A stretch of 29,849 nt of DNA, taken from the NCBI GenBank assembly GCA_964483805.1, contig CAZADH010000037.1, positions 1-29,849 of the forward strand, in the 5' to 3' direction. The first letter of the stretch is position 1; each line of letters begins with the position of its first letter. The DNA is from CAZADH01 sp964483805 (GTDB lineage: Bacteria > Muiribacteriota > Ozemobacteria > Ozemobacterales > Ozemobacteraceae). Positions 1 to 7,656 of this stretch are shown one piece after another. A program made the translations under genes and the position numbers. Under the pieces are notes generated by a model. That model was not told the origin of the DNA. It saw only the letters and a program-made list of their open reading frames with translations, and searched no databases.

Positions 1-335
1 ACATCATGCCGGATCACTTCACAGTTTGGTAGAAGGGGTTGTTTTGACGCTTACAGAGGACCGCGAGAAGTTGGCAAAACAGATCTTGCATGCGCTGCAC
101 ACGTGCATGGTTGGCGCACGTGACGGTGTGGTTCATTCTATCCGGCATTGAACGGACTGGGGAGAGCCCCCCAAAAGCCAACGTGCCGGATCCCACTCAC
201 GTATGCGCGCGTCGATTGCTGCAATTATCAGTATTTCCACGCCAGGTAGCCCCGTGGTATCGTAGAAAATGAAGTCACGCTACTGGAGATGCGCTTGAAC
301 AAGCCCGTTCTTCACAAGATTGGTCAATTGTCATC
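1..335. other. No gene recognised at left edge
   Basis: I see no convincing coding region, RNA or mobile-element remnant here. The short open frames on either strand have no recognisable protein, no good ribosome binding site and no codon pattern like the genes nearby. The right end must carry the promoter and leader of the BrnT gene, but I cannot pick out convincing -35 and -10 boxes. Confidence 0.5.
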
Positions 336-623
336 ATGATGATTTTCGAGTGGGACTCGAGAAAAGCGTCGACGAATACCAAGAAGCACCATGTCACGTT
401 TGAGGAGGCATCAAGTGTGTTCGGCGACGTGTTCTCCGTGACCATTCCGGACCCGGACCACTCGGATGACGAAGTGCGCATGTTGATCCTTGGACAGTCC
501 AACCGCGGTCTGCTGTTGGTCGTCTCCTTTTGTGAGCGCAACTCTCACACCCGAATTGTCAGTGCCCGCCCGGCGACGAACCACGAAAGGAAGGCCTATG
601 AAGCGAACCCCAAAAAGGGCTGA
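336..623 (+). CDS. brnT: BrnT family ribonuclease toxin
   Basis: This 95-residue protein is a BrnT (DUF497) toxin, a small RelE-fold mRNA-cleaving ribonuclease neutralised by a co-transcribed antitoxin. The N-terminus has the family signature FEWD followed by KHHVTFEEA and VFGD. The middle carries a TIPDPDHSDDE segment, and the end has the conserved pattern RIVSARPATNHERKAYE. The length matches the family. ATG at 336 is followed by a second in-frame ATG at 339; either could be the start. It overlaps the antitoxin gene downstream by 26 bases, which implies translational coupling. Family assignment rests on motifs I recognise; activity is inferred. Confidence 0.93.
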   Translation: MMIFEWDSRKASTNTKKHHVTFEEASSVFGDVFSVTIPDPDHSDDEVRMLILGQSNRGLLLVVSFCERNSHTRIVSARPATNHERKAYEANPKKG

Positions 624-828
624 TGCGAACGGAATGCGCGATGAATACGACTTCACCGGTGGTGTTCGCGGCAAGTACGCGAAGCAATACGCGGAGGGGA
701 CCAACATCGTCGTCATTGATCCGGAGATCGCCGAGTTTTTCCCCGACTCGAAATCAGTGAACGACGCACTGCGGATGCTCGCGGCGTTCATCAAGCAGAA
801 GCGACGGGAACCTGCCGCGGGGCACTGA
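598..828 (+). CDS. BrnT-partner antitoxin
   Basis: This 76-residue protein follows and overlaps brnT. It carries the sequence type usually found beside BrnT toxins: an N-terminal EYDFTGGVRGKYAKQYAEG stretch (residues about 14-32), then a ribbon-helix-helix-like part with DPEIAEFFPDSKSVNDALRML. Such antitoxins bind the toxin with one half and operator DNA with the other, repressing their own operon. The ATG at 598 is chosen because it leaves the whole conserved region in the product; a longer frame upstream only reads through brnT. It ends 24 bases before the stop of the convergent TOTE gene. It is not a textbook BrnA, so I give no symbol. Confidence 0.85.
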   Translation: MKRTPKRADANGMRDEYDFTGGVRGKYAKQYAEGTNIVVIDPEIAEFFPDSKSVNDALRMLAAFIKQKRREPAAGH

Positions 829-852
829 TTCTCCCCGCGCCCTCGACCAACA

Positions 853-3741
853 TCACTCCGCCCGCGGTTTCTCGATTCCCCGAACACGCCCTTGATGACC
901 GAGGGCCCGAAGGATCACATCGAGGACATCATCGAGCCGCTTGGCGACATCCTCGGTGAGGAACCGCAGCACGAAGAGACCCCGCTCCTGGAGCAGGACA
1001 TCCTTGCGTCGATCGGTTCGCCAGGCGTCGGGGCCGGCCAGATGTTGCGAGCCGTCGAGCTCGACGGCAAGGCGCGCATCGGCGCAGAACAGATCGACCT
1101 CCATCGAGCCACGTCCGTCGAACGGGATCGGCAACACAGCGTTCAGCCGGAACCGACCCCGCGTCTCGGGCAGGGTTTCAAGCCGACGGTAGAGGAACGC
1201 CTCGGTGGCACTGCGCGCCCTGGGTTCGTCCCCGCGCAATTCGAGACTCTTGGCCTGCGATTGCCATTGCGATGCGCTCTCCTGTGCCTCGCGGCGGGCG
1301 GCCCAGACAAAGAGGTTCGCCAGCGGTATGTCGACGCCATCGAGAACCAGGCGACGCACGCTCGCCGCATAGTCCCGCTTCCAATCGGGATCGACAGGCA
1401 GAAGGACGTCGGCCGGCCAACCGGGAACGGCGCTGGCCGGCACGAGAACGGTGTAGCCGATGGCCTCGTAGCCGCGACACCGCCGATCGAACATCCGGGA
1501 TAGCATGGGGACGTTCAGGTCGGCGTAGTCGTAGACTCGGACCTCCTGTTTGCGATCGTTGAGTCGATGCAATCGCCCCGCATACTGGGCGATGGTCCCC
1601 TGCCACGACACCGGAAGAGTGAGAAATAGAGTGTCGAGACGCGCATCGTCGAAACCCTCACCGATGAACCGACCGGTCGCCAGCACCACGCGTCGCTCTG
1701 ACTCCGGGATGTCCTTCAGATGCTGCAATGCCTCTTTCAACGCCCTGCGCCGCATGCCACCCTGCAGGACGATCAGGTGCTGAACTCTGCCTTCGAGCCT
1801 TCGCGCCAGTTCGGCAAGGTGCTCTTGCCGTTCGGTCAGCACGAGCGGGGATCGACCTTCTGCGACGGCAGCAAGAACATCGTCTTCGATCAACCTATTG
1901 CGCGAGCCATCAATCTGCAACTCGTCATACAACGTATGGAATTCGATTCGCTTGTCGGGATCCGGCTGGTTGATCGATCGGAACGCGGTCGGCCGGACGT
2001 GGACGGTGTGCGCGAATGGGCGTTCCAAGGCCTGTGCGCGGGCATCGACCCGATATCGAACAGGGCCACACTGCATGAAGAGAAGGGGGTGTTGCCCGTC
2101 CTTTCGCGTCACCGTGGCCGACAGACCCGTGATGTATCTGGCCTTTGCTCGCCTCGCCACCAACCCGAAGCTTTCCGCACTCAGATGATGACACTCGTCA
2201 AATACGATGTGACCGTATTGCCCAACGACATCGCTGACGACGTTTTTCCGCACGAGACTCTGAATCATGGCCACATCGACGCGACCCGTCGGTTTCTTCC
2301 TGCCGGAACCGACCCTGCCAATCTGCTTGGACGCCACGCCGAGGAAACTGGCGAGGCGCTCGACCCACTGATCCATGAGCTGTTTGCGATGCACGACGAC
2401 GAGGCTGTTCACGCCCCGTTGCGCGATCAACCAAGCCGCCACAACGGTCTTGCCAAACGCTGTGGTGGCCGCAAGGATTCCAGCGTCGTGGGCTGCCATG
2501 GCAACCGCGGCCGGTTTCTGATCGTCCCGCAGTTCTCCATGAAACCGTAGGTCGATGGGATCGCCGTTGAAACGCTCGTCTCGGACGCTCATCGTCACGT
2601 TCAAGGTCGAAAACAGATCGCGGACGTCATCGAGGCACCCGCGGGGAACCCCGATGTGGAGTTCGTGATCCTCGGCACAACCAATGATCCGCGGATTTCC
2701 GTGCGTTGAGACGCGCATGGCCTGATGTTTGTAGAACTCCGGGTTCTGGAACGCGGCAAGCCTGATCAATCGGTTCACGAGGGTCGGCGGCAACCCTTCC
2801 TTGGGGATGTAGACCTGGTCTGCAATGACAATCTCGAGCGCACTGGGAAGGGGGTCTGTGATCTGTTTCTCGGCCCGCGTCCGAGACGGAAGCAAGTTCC
2901 ACGGCGCCTCGTCATCCTCATCGCGAGGAACCATGCGAATCGGCAGAACGCTTCGTTGCAACTCGGCCTCTCGCACCAACTGGTCAACCCAGGAAGGAGC
3001 AACATGTTGTGTGCCGCTCAGATATTGCCACTGGTCCTGAAATGGATTGCCGGAACCGTCGATGAAGACGCTGTTGCCGTCCTTGCGAGCCAGCCCTTGA
3101 AGCGGCAGTGCGATCAGGTTCCCGAAGCCGCCCGCCGGCAGCGTATCCTGGTTTGGGAGGAATCGGTCATACGAATCAAGCCCGATCCCGGGCCGACGTT
3201 CGAGCGTTTGCGTCAGAAGAAATGATCCGAGCCTCCGTGCCGCGGCGGCAGGCACCGCCGCATCGAAAAACAGCCAGACATGGCCTCCGTGACCGGAACG
3301 CGACCTTTCCAGAACTGCGGGCAGGTCGTGAGCGCGGCAGGTTGCGATGAACTCGCCGGCATCCTCGAGCCAACTGCCCTTGTCGAAATCCACCGCCAAG
3401 AAGAAGCACGTCTCATCTTCGAGCATCGGGTAGCAACCCATGACGAAAGGGAGTCCGCGGGAATCGACGCCGGTGAGGTGCCACGAAACGGCGTCGTCGG
3501 TGACCGGTCGGAACCGTCGATTCGGGCATCGACTGCACTTCACGTGCTTCCCTTTGCCGCACAACGCCCGGTCCCATTCGTTGGCACACACCGGAGAGTA
3601 ACCGGTCACCCCGGTCTTCTGGTTTTCGAACCGCCGAGGGTATACATCTTCGCGCCCTCGGAACAGCGAGCGGAAGAGAGCGATCTTGCTCTCCGCGCTC
3701 GATCGTTGCGAGATCTGCTCGGTCGTGATTGAGGCTGTCAC
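853..3741 (-). CDS. TOTE-type primase-helicase-nuclease fusion
   Basis: This 962-residue protein has three enzymatic parts. Residues 1-260 look like the archaeo-eukaryotic primase domain of TOTE conflict systems: a Cys cluster (52-72, including CSRC), VDFD metal motif at 117-120 and SGHGGHVW at 149-156. Residues 400-760 are a superfamily 2 helicase with Walker A TTAFGKT (426-432), DECH (515-518), SAT (542-544) and QYAGRLHR (719-726). Residues 840-945 are a DUF559/Vsr-like nuclease with EVD at 881-883 and ELDGSQH at 894-900. The start is GTG, overlapping by four bases (GTGA) the stop of the XRE gene upstream on the same strand. The family is thought to act in defence or genetic conflict; the target of this one is unknown. 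All motor and nuclease motifs appear intact. Confidence 0.9.
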   Translation of the reverse strand: MTASITTEQISQRSSAESKIALFRSLFRGREDVYPRRFENQKTGVTGYSPVCANEWDRALCGKGKHVKCSRCPNRRFRPVTDDAVSWHLTGVDSRGLPFVMGCYPMLEDETCFFLAVDFDKGSWLEDAGEFIATCRAHDLPAVLERSRSGHGGHVWLFFDAAVPAAAARRLGSFLLTQTLERRPGIGLDSYDRFLPNQDTLPAGGFGNLIALPLQGLARKDGNSVFIDGSGNPFQDQWQYLSGTQHVAPSWVDQLVREAELQRSVLPIRMVPRDEDDEAPWNLLPSRTRAEKQITDPLPSALEIVIADQVYIPKEGLPPTLVNRLIRLAAFQNPEFYKHQAMRVSTHGNPRIIGCAEDHELHIGVPRGCLDDVRDLFSTLNVTMSVRDERFNGDPIDLRFHGELRDDQKPAAVAMAAHDAGILAATTAFGKTVVAAWLIAQRGVNSLVVVHRKQLMDQWVERLASFLGVASKQIGRVGSGRKKPTGRVDVAMIQSLVRKNVVSDVVGQYGHIVFDECHHLSAESFGLVARRAKARYITGLSATVTRKDGQHPLLFMQCGPVRYRVDARAQALERPFAHTVHVRPTAFRSINQPDPDKRIEFHTLYDELQIDGSRNRLIEDDVLAAVAEGRSPLVLTERQEHLAELARRLEGRVQHLIVLQGGMRRRALKEALQHLKDIPESERRVVLATGRFIGEGFDDARLDTLFLTLPVSWQGTIAQYAGRLHRLNDRKQEVRVYDYADLNVPMLSRMFDRRCRGYEAIGYTVLVPASAVPGWPADVLLPVDPDWKRDYAASVRRLVLDGVDIPLANLFVWAARREAQESASQWQSQAKSLELRGDEPRARSATEAFLYRRLETLPETRGRFRLNAVLPIPFDGRGSMEVDLFCADARLAVELDGSQHLAGPDAWRTDRRKDVLLQERGLFVLRFLTEDVAKRLDDVLDVILRALGHQGRVRGIEKPRAE

Positions 3742-4079
3742 GCCGGAGTTCGAGGACTCAGGCCGTCAGAGACGACCGACTTTGCAGTCTTGCTCAGTCG
3801 CGTGGCAAGAACTTCTTCCAAGACATCAGGTCGTGACTGCGCGACCATCAGCAGCGATCGCGCCGCACCGGTCGGGCGACGCCGACCTTGTTCCCAGTCC
3901 TGCAGGGTCCGGAGGCTAACACCCAGGAGGGCCGAGAACGCGGTCTGGCTCAGGCGCATCCTTTCGCGGATGGCCTTGACGCTGCCGAGGGCCTCTACGG
4001 TGAACCGCCGGCCGCCGCCGCGTGCGATCTCGCGGATTCCCTCGAGAATCTCTGCCTCGATGTCACGTTTGGTCGCCAT
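3738..4079 (-). CDS. XRE/HigA2-NadS-like HTH regulator
   Basis: This 113-residue protein has an acidic helical N-terminus and an XRE-type helix-turn-helix in the middle, with the pattern MRLSQTAFSALLGVSLRTLQ followed by DWEQGRRRP. This is the HigA2/NadS style of antitoxin, normally paired with a RelE-like toxin just upstream. Here no such toxin is present: upstream lies a PIN gene and downstream, overlapping by four bases, the TOTE enzyme. ATG at 4079 is chosen over GTG at 4145 because GAAGGGTG precedes it and the conserved sequence begins there. It probably represses the XRE-TOTE unit. Whether it also restrains the TOTE enzyme as a protein partner is speculation. Confidence 0.85.
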   Translation of the reverse strand: MATKRDIEAEILEGIREIARGGGRRFTVEALGSVKAIRERMRLSQTAFSALLGVSLRTLQDWEQGRRRPTGAARSLLMVAQSRPDVLEEVLATRLSKTAKSVVSDGLSPRTPA

Positions 4080-4152
4080 GTGCACCCTTCGACAGCGTCG
4101 GGGTACTTTTGTCGCTCCGACGGCTCTGGAACTCGTCGAGATCACCCATGCA

Positions 4153-4656
4153 TCAGTTCTTTCGCGCGGCCTCTTTCAGTGCAACCTCGATCACACGGTC
4201 ACTGATCCAGATCCCGTGGGCCCGCATGCGCTCGACCGCCACAGAGAAATCAGGCAGGCCCGGCTGGCCGACCAACTTCAGAAGGACACCAATCGAGCCG
4301 GTGACGCGCAAACCGGCGAGGCGGGCCACGCGACGGCCGACGGTCTCGTCGATGCACACTGTCGGCACGTTGTCGTCGAGAGCGAGTTGGACAACGCTGG
4401 CCTCGCCGATGTCGAGACTGGCCTTCAGAATTGGGGCGAACCTCGAGCGCGCGGGACATTTCGTGAGCCACGACGATGCCGCCGCGAATTCCGCGCACCC
4501 AAAACCGGTCTTGCCTCCCCGCTGAAGCTCATCGACGACTTCCTGAGGCACAAGGACTTTCTTGTAGATCTGTTGAAGCGGCGACAGCGTCTGCCATGCG
4601 GCAGCAAAGGCCAGAAATGGCCCGGTGTTGATGACGATGTCCCCCGTGTCAGGCAT
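4153..4656 (-). CDS. DUF3368 PIN-like toxin
   Basis: This 167-residue protein is a DUF3368 PIN-fold nuclease. It opens with the PIN-type IVINTGPFLAFA strand carrying a near-N-terminal acidic/Asn site, has a conserved GEASVVQLA helix start (about residues 104-112) with the central Glu, and CIDETVGRRVARL with the later Asp. DUF3368 proteins are taken as metal-dependent RNase toxins paired with UPF0175 antitoxins, as here. Its ATG overlaps the end of the antitoxin gene by eight bases. The first acidic residue of classical PIN domains (D in VxDxS) is Asn in this protein, as in many DUF3368 members, so catalytic strength is uncertain. Confidence 0.88.
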   Translation of the reverse strand: MPDTGDIVINTGPFLAFAAAWQTLSPLQQIYKKVLVPQEVVDELQRGGKTGFGCAEFAAASSWLTKCPARSRFAPILKASLDIGEASVVQLALDDNVPTVCIDETVGRRVARLAGLRVTGSIGVLLKLVGQPGLPDFSVAVERMRAHGIWISDRVIEVALKEAARKN

Positions 4657-4903
4657 TGCGGATCTCTGCCTCGAGGTCTTCGCTGTCGTGGTCGATCATT
4701 GGCACTCCAAACTCGTGGAGGCGCATCAGGAAGGAAACGCGATCGATTCCGACAAGACGCGCGGCCATGCCCGACGACAGCCGTTTCATTTCGAATAGCT
4801 TCACCGCCATGGCCATCCGGGCCTCGAACTCAAACTCCTGGGGCGTCAATTGCAGAAAGTCCGGCCACTCGTCCGGGTAGTCGATCGACATACTCCTCGC
4901 CAT
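4649..4903 (-). CDS. UPF0175 family antitoxin
   Basis: This 84-residue protein is a UPF0175 antitoxin. Recognisable parts are the FEFEARMAMAVKLFEMKRLSSG helix region (given only as positions 24-45) and the following AARLVGIDRVSFLMRLHEFGVP element, which together act as a DNA-binding module. It precedes and overlaps the DUF3368 PIN gene, the usual gene order of this pair. A strong ribosome binding site (GAGGAGGTG) lies just upstream of the ATG, and a TATAAT hexamer lies about 55 bases further up. It likely represses its own promoter and neutralises the PIN protein. Confidence 0.9.
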   Translation of the reverse strand: MARSMSIDYPDEWPDFLQLTPQEFEFEARMAMAVKLFEMKRLSSGMAARLVGIDRVSFLMRLHEFGVPMIDHDSEDLEAEIRNA

Positions 4904-4958
4904 CGCAGCACCTCCTCAAACTCGGGCACCCAATCGTCAGGCAATCTTCCTGCAGGCA

Positions 4959-4964
4959 ATTATA
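4959..4964 (-). promoter_or_regulatory. Putative -10 box of UPF0175/DUF3368 operon
   Basis: A perfect TATAAT on the minus strand stands in otherwise GC-rich DNA about 55 bases before the UPF0175 start codon. No good -35 is visible at the usual distance, which fits activator dependence or chance. Confidence 0.4.
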
Positions 4965-5155
4965 CCGCATGGCCGCTGCCGAAAGCATTGCCATTGCCGC
5001 TTGAATGCTGTCTGCGCCGGACTCAAATGCGTCACCACCAATTCATCGATCTGTCACGGAGGACCGGCGATCCGAGGCCTGTGCTACACAGTCGACCCCA
5101 CACCCGACGTGTTCATCTCGGGCATCACGTTTGATGACATTCTGGGCGATGATGG

Positions 5156-5824
5156 TCACGCCATCCTGACCCTGTGCGCCTTGATCTGCTTGTCGAGCGC
5201 AGACATCTGGCCCTTGGTGGCGACAGACTTCGCGTTGCCATACACTTGATCCACGAAAGAGCCACGGCTATCCCGTTTGACGAGAGGCAGTGCCGCCACG
5301 GCGAACGAGTCGTCGTCGCACGTCGCTGCGAGTGACGCCAAATACTGCTTCAGGAACGTGCCCTCGCCGCCGGGAATCATCCAGGTGCCGAACTCGTGCG
5401 CAAACACAATCTCGTCGCCTTGCTCCATCTCTGCGATGATCTCGTAGAGCTTCGCGAAACACTTCACGGCGAGATCATGACCGCCGGCCTTGCTCAACTC
5501 GGCGCTATCCGCCAGGAAATCTCCCAACCGGTCGAACCACAGGCTGGTCGCCTCAGGAACGTGCGTGTAGTTCTTGGAATTCATGGAAAATGGCGCATAG
5601 AATGCGCCTTGGCGCGACTCGCGACAGAATGCCTCGACTTCGCCGAGCAACACAGGGCCGTCGACGGCCTGTTTCCTGGCGGATCTCATCGTCTCGCCAA
5701 AGACGGCATGCCTGTCAGCCGTGCTCATGCTCTCGAATGCCTGATCAAGAAGATCGAGCAAGTGGGCCTTAGACGCCCTTCGAAGGTGATCGAGCAAATG
5801 TCTTTTGTTCAATTTCGTCCTCAT
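5156..5824 (-). CDS. Hypothetical 222-aa protein
   Basis: I do not recognise this protein. It is soluble, with no signal peptide or membrane segment, mostly helical in appearance, and starts with a basic stretch MRTKLNKRHLL. Internal features are a CRESRQGAFYAPFSMNSKN segment near residues 67-85 and a conserved-looking EIIAEMEQGDEIVFAHEFG segment around 148-166. It ends with a basic tail. The codon use and unbroken frame suggest a real gene. ATG at 5824 has no clear ribosome binding site. It stands alone on the minus strand between two toxin-antitoxin pairs, so it may be island cargo; no function can be given. Confidence 0.7.
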   Translation of the reverse strand: MRTKLNKRHLLDHLRRASKAHLLDLLDQAFESMSTADRHAVFGETMRSARKQAVDGPVLLGEVEAFCRESRQGAFYAPFSMNSKNYTHVPEATSLWFDRLGDFLADSAELSKAGGHDLAVKCFAKLYEIIAEMEQGDEIVFAHEFGTWMIPGGEGTFLKQYLASLAATCDDDSFAVAALPLVKRDSRGSFVDQVYGNAKSVATKGQMSALDKQIKAHRVRMA

Positions 5825-5908
5825 CCATCGACATTGCGTCGCTGACAGCCGGCATGTCGCCAGTTCCGAGAACGGAACCGGCTCGACAGCGCCGCCACCG
5901 ACCGGGAA

Positions 5909-6262
5909 TCACGCCACGCGTGCGAACGGCTTCACCTCGCGGGCGATCCGTGCCTGGGATTCGTCTTTGGCACGTTCGAGATCGTATTGAGCCTGCAGGT
6001 TCATCCAGAACTCCGGCGTGGTTCCAAAGAACACGCTTAGGCGCAATGCGGTGTCGGCCGAGACCCCGCGCGTTCCGTGGACGATCTCGTTGATCCGGCG
6101 TGGGGGGACCCGGGTCGCCAGCGCCAACCGGTATTGGGAGATCTCGAGCGGGCGCAGAAACTCCTCGAGCAGGATTTCTCCTGGGTGGATCGGCGGAATC
6201 AACTTGGGATGCGATTTCCGCGTCGCCACTTTCTTAGTGGTAGTCGACGATTTCGACTTCAT
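5909..6262 (-). CDS. higA: HigA family antitoxin
   Basis: This 117-residue protein is a HigA antitoxin. It carries the hallmark IHPGEILLEEFL (about residues 25-36), then an XRE helix-turn-helix with ISQYRLALATRVPPRRINEIVHG and the RGVSADTALRLSVFFGTTPEFWMNLQ segment that defines the family. The ATG at 6262 is preceded by AAGGAAGG, a good ribosome binding site. It follows higB and overlaps its end by 29 bases, the usual higB-higA order. The N-terminus has a basic, serine/threonine-rich extension of about 20 residues. HigA binds HigB and represses the shared promoter. Confidence 0.93.
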   Translation of the reverse strand: MKSKSSTTTKKVATRKSHPKLIPPIHPGEILLEEFLRPLEISQYRLALATRVPPRRINEIVHGTRGVSADTALRLSVFFGTTPEFWMNLQAQYDLERAKDESQARIAREVKPFARVA

Positions 6263-6515
6263 AAGCGTGTCCTTCCTTCCAGACGAAGCAGATCCGCCAC
6301 TGGTCGTTGATCCGAATGCTGTATTGCCCAGATCGATCGCCCTTCAGCGCCTCCAACCGGTTCGACGGTGGCACGCGCAGGTCTCCAAGGTCCTCCGCGG
6401 CGTCCAGCATGACCAGTTTCATCAGGGCTCGACGCTGCACATCACTCGGGATCTTGCGTGAGCCCGCGCGCCGAAAGAGGTTCTCGGTTTCTTTGCAGCA
6501 GAACGATTTGATCAC
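6234..6515 (-). CDS. higB: HigB family mRNA interferase toxin
   Basis: This 93-residue protein is a HigB toxin, a RelE-fold ribonuclease that cleaves mRNA on the ribosome. The start MIKSF, the ENLF motif, PPSNRLEALKGDRSGQYSIR, NDQWRICF and the terminal EVEIVDYH are all characteristic. I choose GTG at 6515 because family members begin at this point; a longer frame continues upstream but reads through promoter-like sequence and into a dispersed repeat. A -10-like TATTAT ends six bases before the GTG, so the message may be leaderless. One unusual pair of Cys (CC at residues 6-7) stands where relatives have Arg/His. Confidence 0.92.
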   Translation of the reverse strand: MIKSFCCKETENLFRRAGSRKIPSDVQRRALMKLVMLDAAEDLGDLRVPPSNRLEALKGDRSGQYSIRINDQWRICFVWKEGHAYEVEIVDYH

Positions 6516-6521
6516 GGGGTA

Positions 6522-6551
6522 ATAATAACGCGTTCCGTTAGTATTGCGCAA
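6522..6551 (-). promoter_or_regulatory. Putative higBA promoter
   Basis: On the minus strand TTGCGC (6546-6551) and TATTAT (6522-6527) are separated by 18 bases. Transcription would begin at or next to the GTG start codon of higB at 6515. Confidence 0.4.
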
Positions 6552-6630
6552 CATGACGGACTGCATACCGGGCACTCTCCGATCGAATAGTGCCTCGTCG
6601 CAATCTCTGACATCCGCGTGTGGCCCAGCG

Positions 6631-6802
6631 TTCGAGTAAGTCCCAGAATCCCAACCAGCTCCACCGTGCGATCTGCGTCTGAGACGCGACAACCGGAGCG
6701 CGCCATGGATGGCGCGTTTGCGGAGGGTGCTCCTCGAACACTGAGAAATCAGGGTTCGGGGATTTGTGCTTTAGGTCTGGGTTTGCGGGGATTTGGCGTA
6801 CC
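6631..6802. repeat. Dispersed repeat copy A (172 bp)
   Basis: This stretch matches 7434-7604 in the same orientation along its whole length with scattered substitutions and one indel. It contains two hairpins: GCGTCT-G-AGACGC and CGCGCC-loop-GGCGCG. In copy A the loop of the second is ATGGAT, in copy B ACGAC, so the stem is kept while the loop changes. It lies about 115 bases upstream of higB. Neither strand carries a believable protein. It may be a non-autonomous mobile element or a structured RNA. Confidence 0.85.
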
Positions 6803-6804
6803 GC

Positions 6805-6844
6805 GGGGAAGTGGGGGTTCGGGGGGTGGAGGGGTGGGCGGGGG
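6805..6844 (+). other. G-rich tract, possible G-quadruplex
   Basis: Within 40 bases there are runs of 4, 5, 6, 4, 3 and 5 guanines separated by one to four other bases. This satisfies the usual pattern for an intramolecular G-quadruplex. It directly follows repeat copy A and stops just short of the assembly gap, so it may be the reason the assembly broke. Confidence 0.7.
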
Positions 6845-6856
6845 CCGATGGATTGC

Positions 6857-6866
6857 NNNNNNNNNN
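6857..6866. other. Assembly gap (10 N)
   Basis: Ten undetermined bases. The round number suggests a scaffold placeholder, so the true distance between the flanks is unknown. Confidence 0.95.
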
Positions 6867-6904
6867 TTCAATCTGCGGTGTCGCGACAAGCTCAAGGAGA
6901 TCGC

Positions 6905-7216
6905 GTGGACGTTCTGATCAGAATCAAGCGCCTCGTCATCGGGCAGAAGGTGCTGTTCACCGAAAAGGCCGAAATCGAAATGGCGCGCGACGCTCTCGAG
7001 CCTGAACTGGTATTCGAGGCGATTTTGAACGCTCCGGCGGTGTACAAAGTCATCCGATCAAAGAACCGACTCAGCGGTCATGTCGAACCGCTCTATGTCA
7101 TCAAGGGGCTTACGTTCGACGGACTCGCTGTCTACACCAAAGGGAAGATCATGAAGAAGGATGGTCACGAGGTTTTCTATGTCCTCATCTCGTCCAAAAG
7201 ATCCACTGATGGATGA
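6905..7216 (+). CDS. DUF4258 domain protein, probable toxin
   Basis: This 103-residue protein belongs to the DUF4258 type of small RelE/MqsR-like toxins. The visible pattern is FTEKAEIEMARDALEPELV near the N-terminus, then an AVYKVIRSKNR segment and a closing strand pair with LYVIKGLTFDGLAVYTKGK and VFYVLISSK. The GTG at 6905 is chosen because AAGGAGAT stands seven bases before it; the frame upstream runs into G-rich sequence and the assembly gap. It overlaps the YgiT-type zinc-finger gene, its expected antitoxin. RNase activity is a family inference. Confidence 0.82.
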   Translation: MDVLIRIKRLVIGQKVLFTEKAEIEMARDALEPELVFEAILNAPAVYKVIRSKNRLSGHVEPLYVIKGLTFDGLAVYTKGKIMKKDGHEVFYVLISSKRSTDG

Positions 7217-7418
7217 CGTCCTGCCGTGCCCCGCCTGCGGAAAGGTCGATGTCGCCCGAGTGACTGAAACCGTAGTTCTCGAGGACGGCGTCGTGGCACG
7301 GAATCTGCCACACTACAAATGCGGATCTTGCGCGTTCCGCCTCTTCGACACGAAAGGCGTGCATACCGTCCAGAAGACCAGGAACCAGGGCAAACGCTCA
7401 CACAAGAAGGTGGCGTGA
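7209..7418 (+). CDS. YgiT-type zinc-finger antitoxin
   Basis: This 69-residue protein has two Cys pairs, CPACG (residues 7-11) and CGSC (about 38-41), followed by FRLFDTKG, the YgiT/MqsA-N pattern of a zinc-binding antitoxin domain. It lacks the C-terminal helix-turn-helix of full MqsA, which is common in DUF4258 partners; instead it ends in a basic tail. The ATG at 7209 overlaps the toxin gene by eight bases. An ATG at 7179 is also in frame and would add ten residues. It should neutralise the DUF4258 protein. Confidence 0.82.
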   Translation: MDDVLPCPACGKVDVARVTETVVLEDGVVARNLPHYKCGSCAFRLFDTKGVHTVQKTRNQGKRSHKKVA

Positions 7419-7433
7419 CAGTCGCGGTTCCTG

Positions 7434-7604
7434 TTCGAGTAAGTCCGAGAATCCCAACCACCTTCACCGTGCGATCTGCGTCTGAGACGCGACACCCGAA
7501 GCGCGCCACGACGGCGCGATTGCGGAGGGTGATCCTCGAACACTGAGAAGTCAGGGTTCGGGGATTTGCGCTTTAGGCCTGGGTTTGCGGGGAATTGCCG
7601 TACC
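7434..7604. repeat. Dispersed repeat copy B (171 bp)
   Basis: This is the second copy of the repeat seen at 6631-6802, in the same orientation, 15 bases after the YgiT-type gene and 52 bases before the tRNA. Both internal hairpins are kept. Similarity ends sharply at TACC, after which the two loci share nothing, which helps to define the 3' boundary. Confidence 0.85.
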
Positions 7605-7656
7605 TCGAGTCCCCCGTCTTCCGCTGTCTCGTCTCGGGGCGACCGAGCGACTTGTC

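Noticed and set aside
5001..5249. Small plus-strand gene before the 222-aa protein gene
   Set aside because: Its middle looks protein-like, but there is no ribosome binding site and its end overlaps the minus-strand gene; at most a relic.
6516..6692. Longer HigB start
   Set aside because: The extra residues come from promoter-like sequence and part of repeat copy A; HigB relatives begin at the MIKSF point.
6631..7604. CRISPR array
   Set aside because: Only two long copies 630 bases apart with genes between them.
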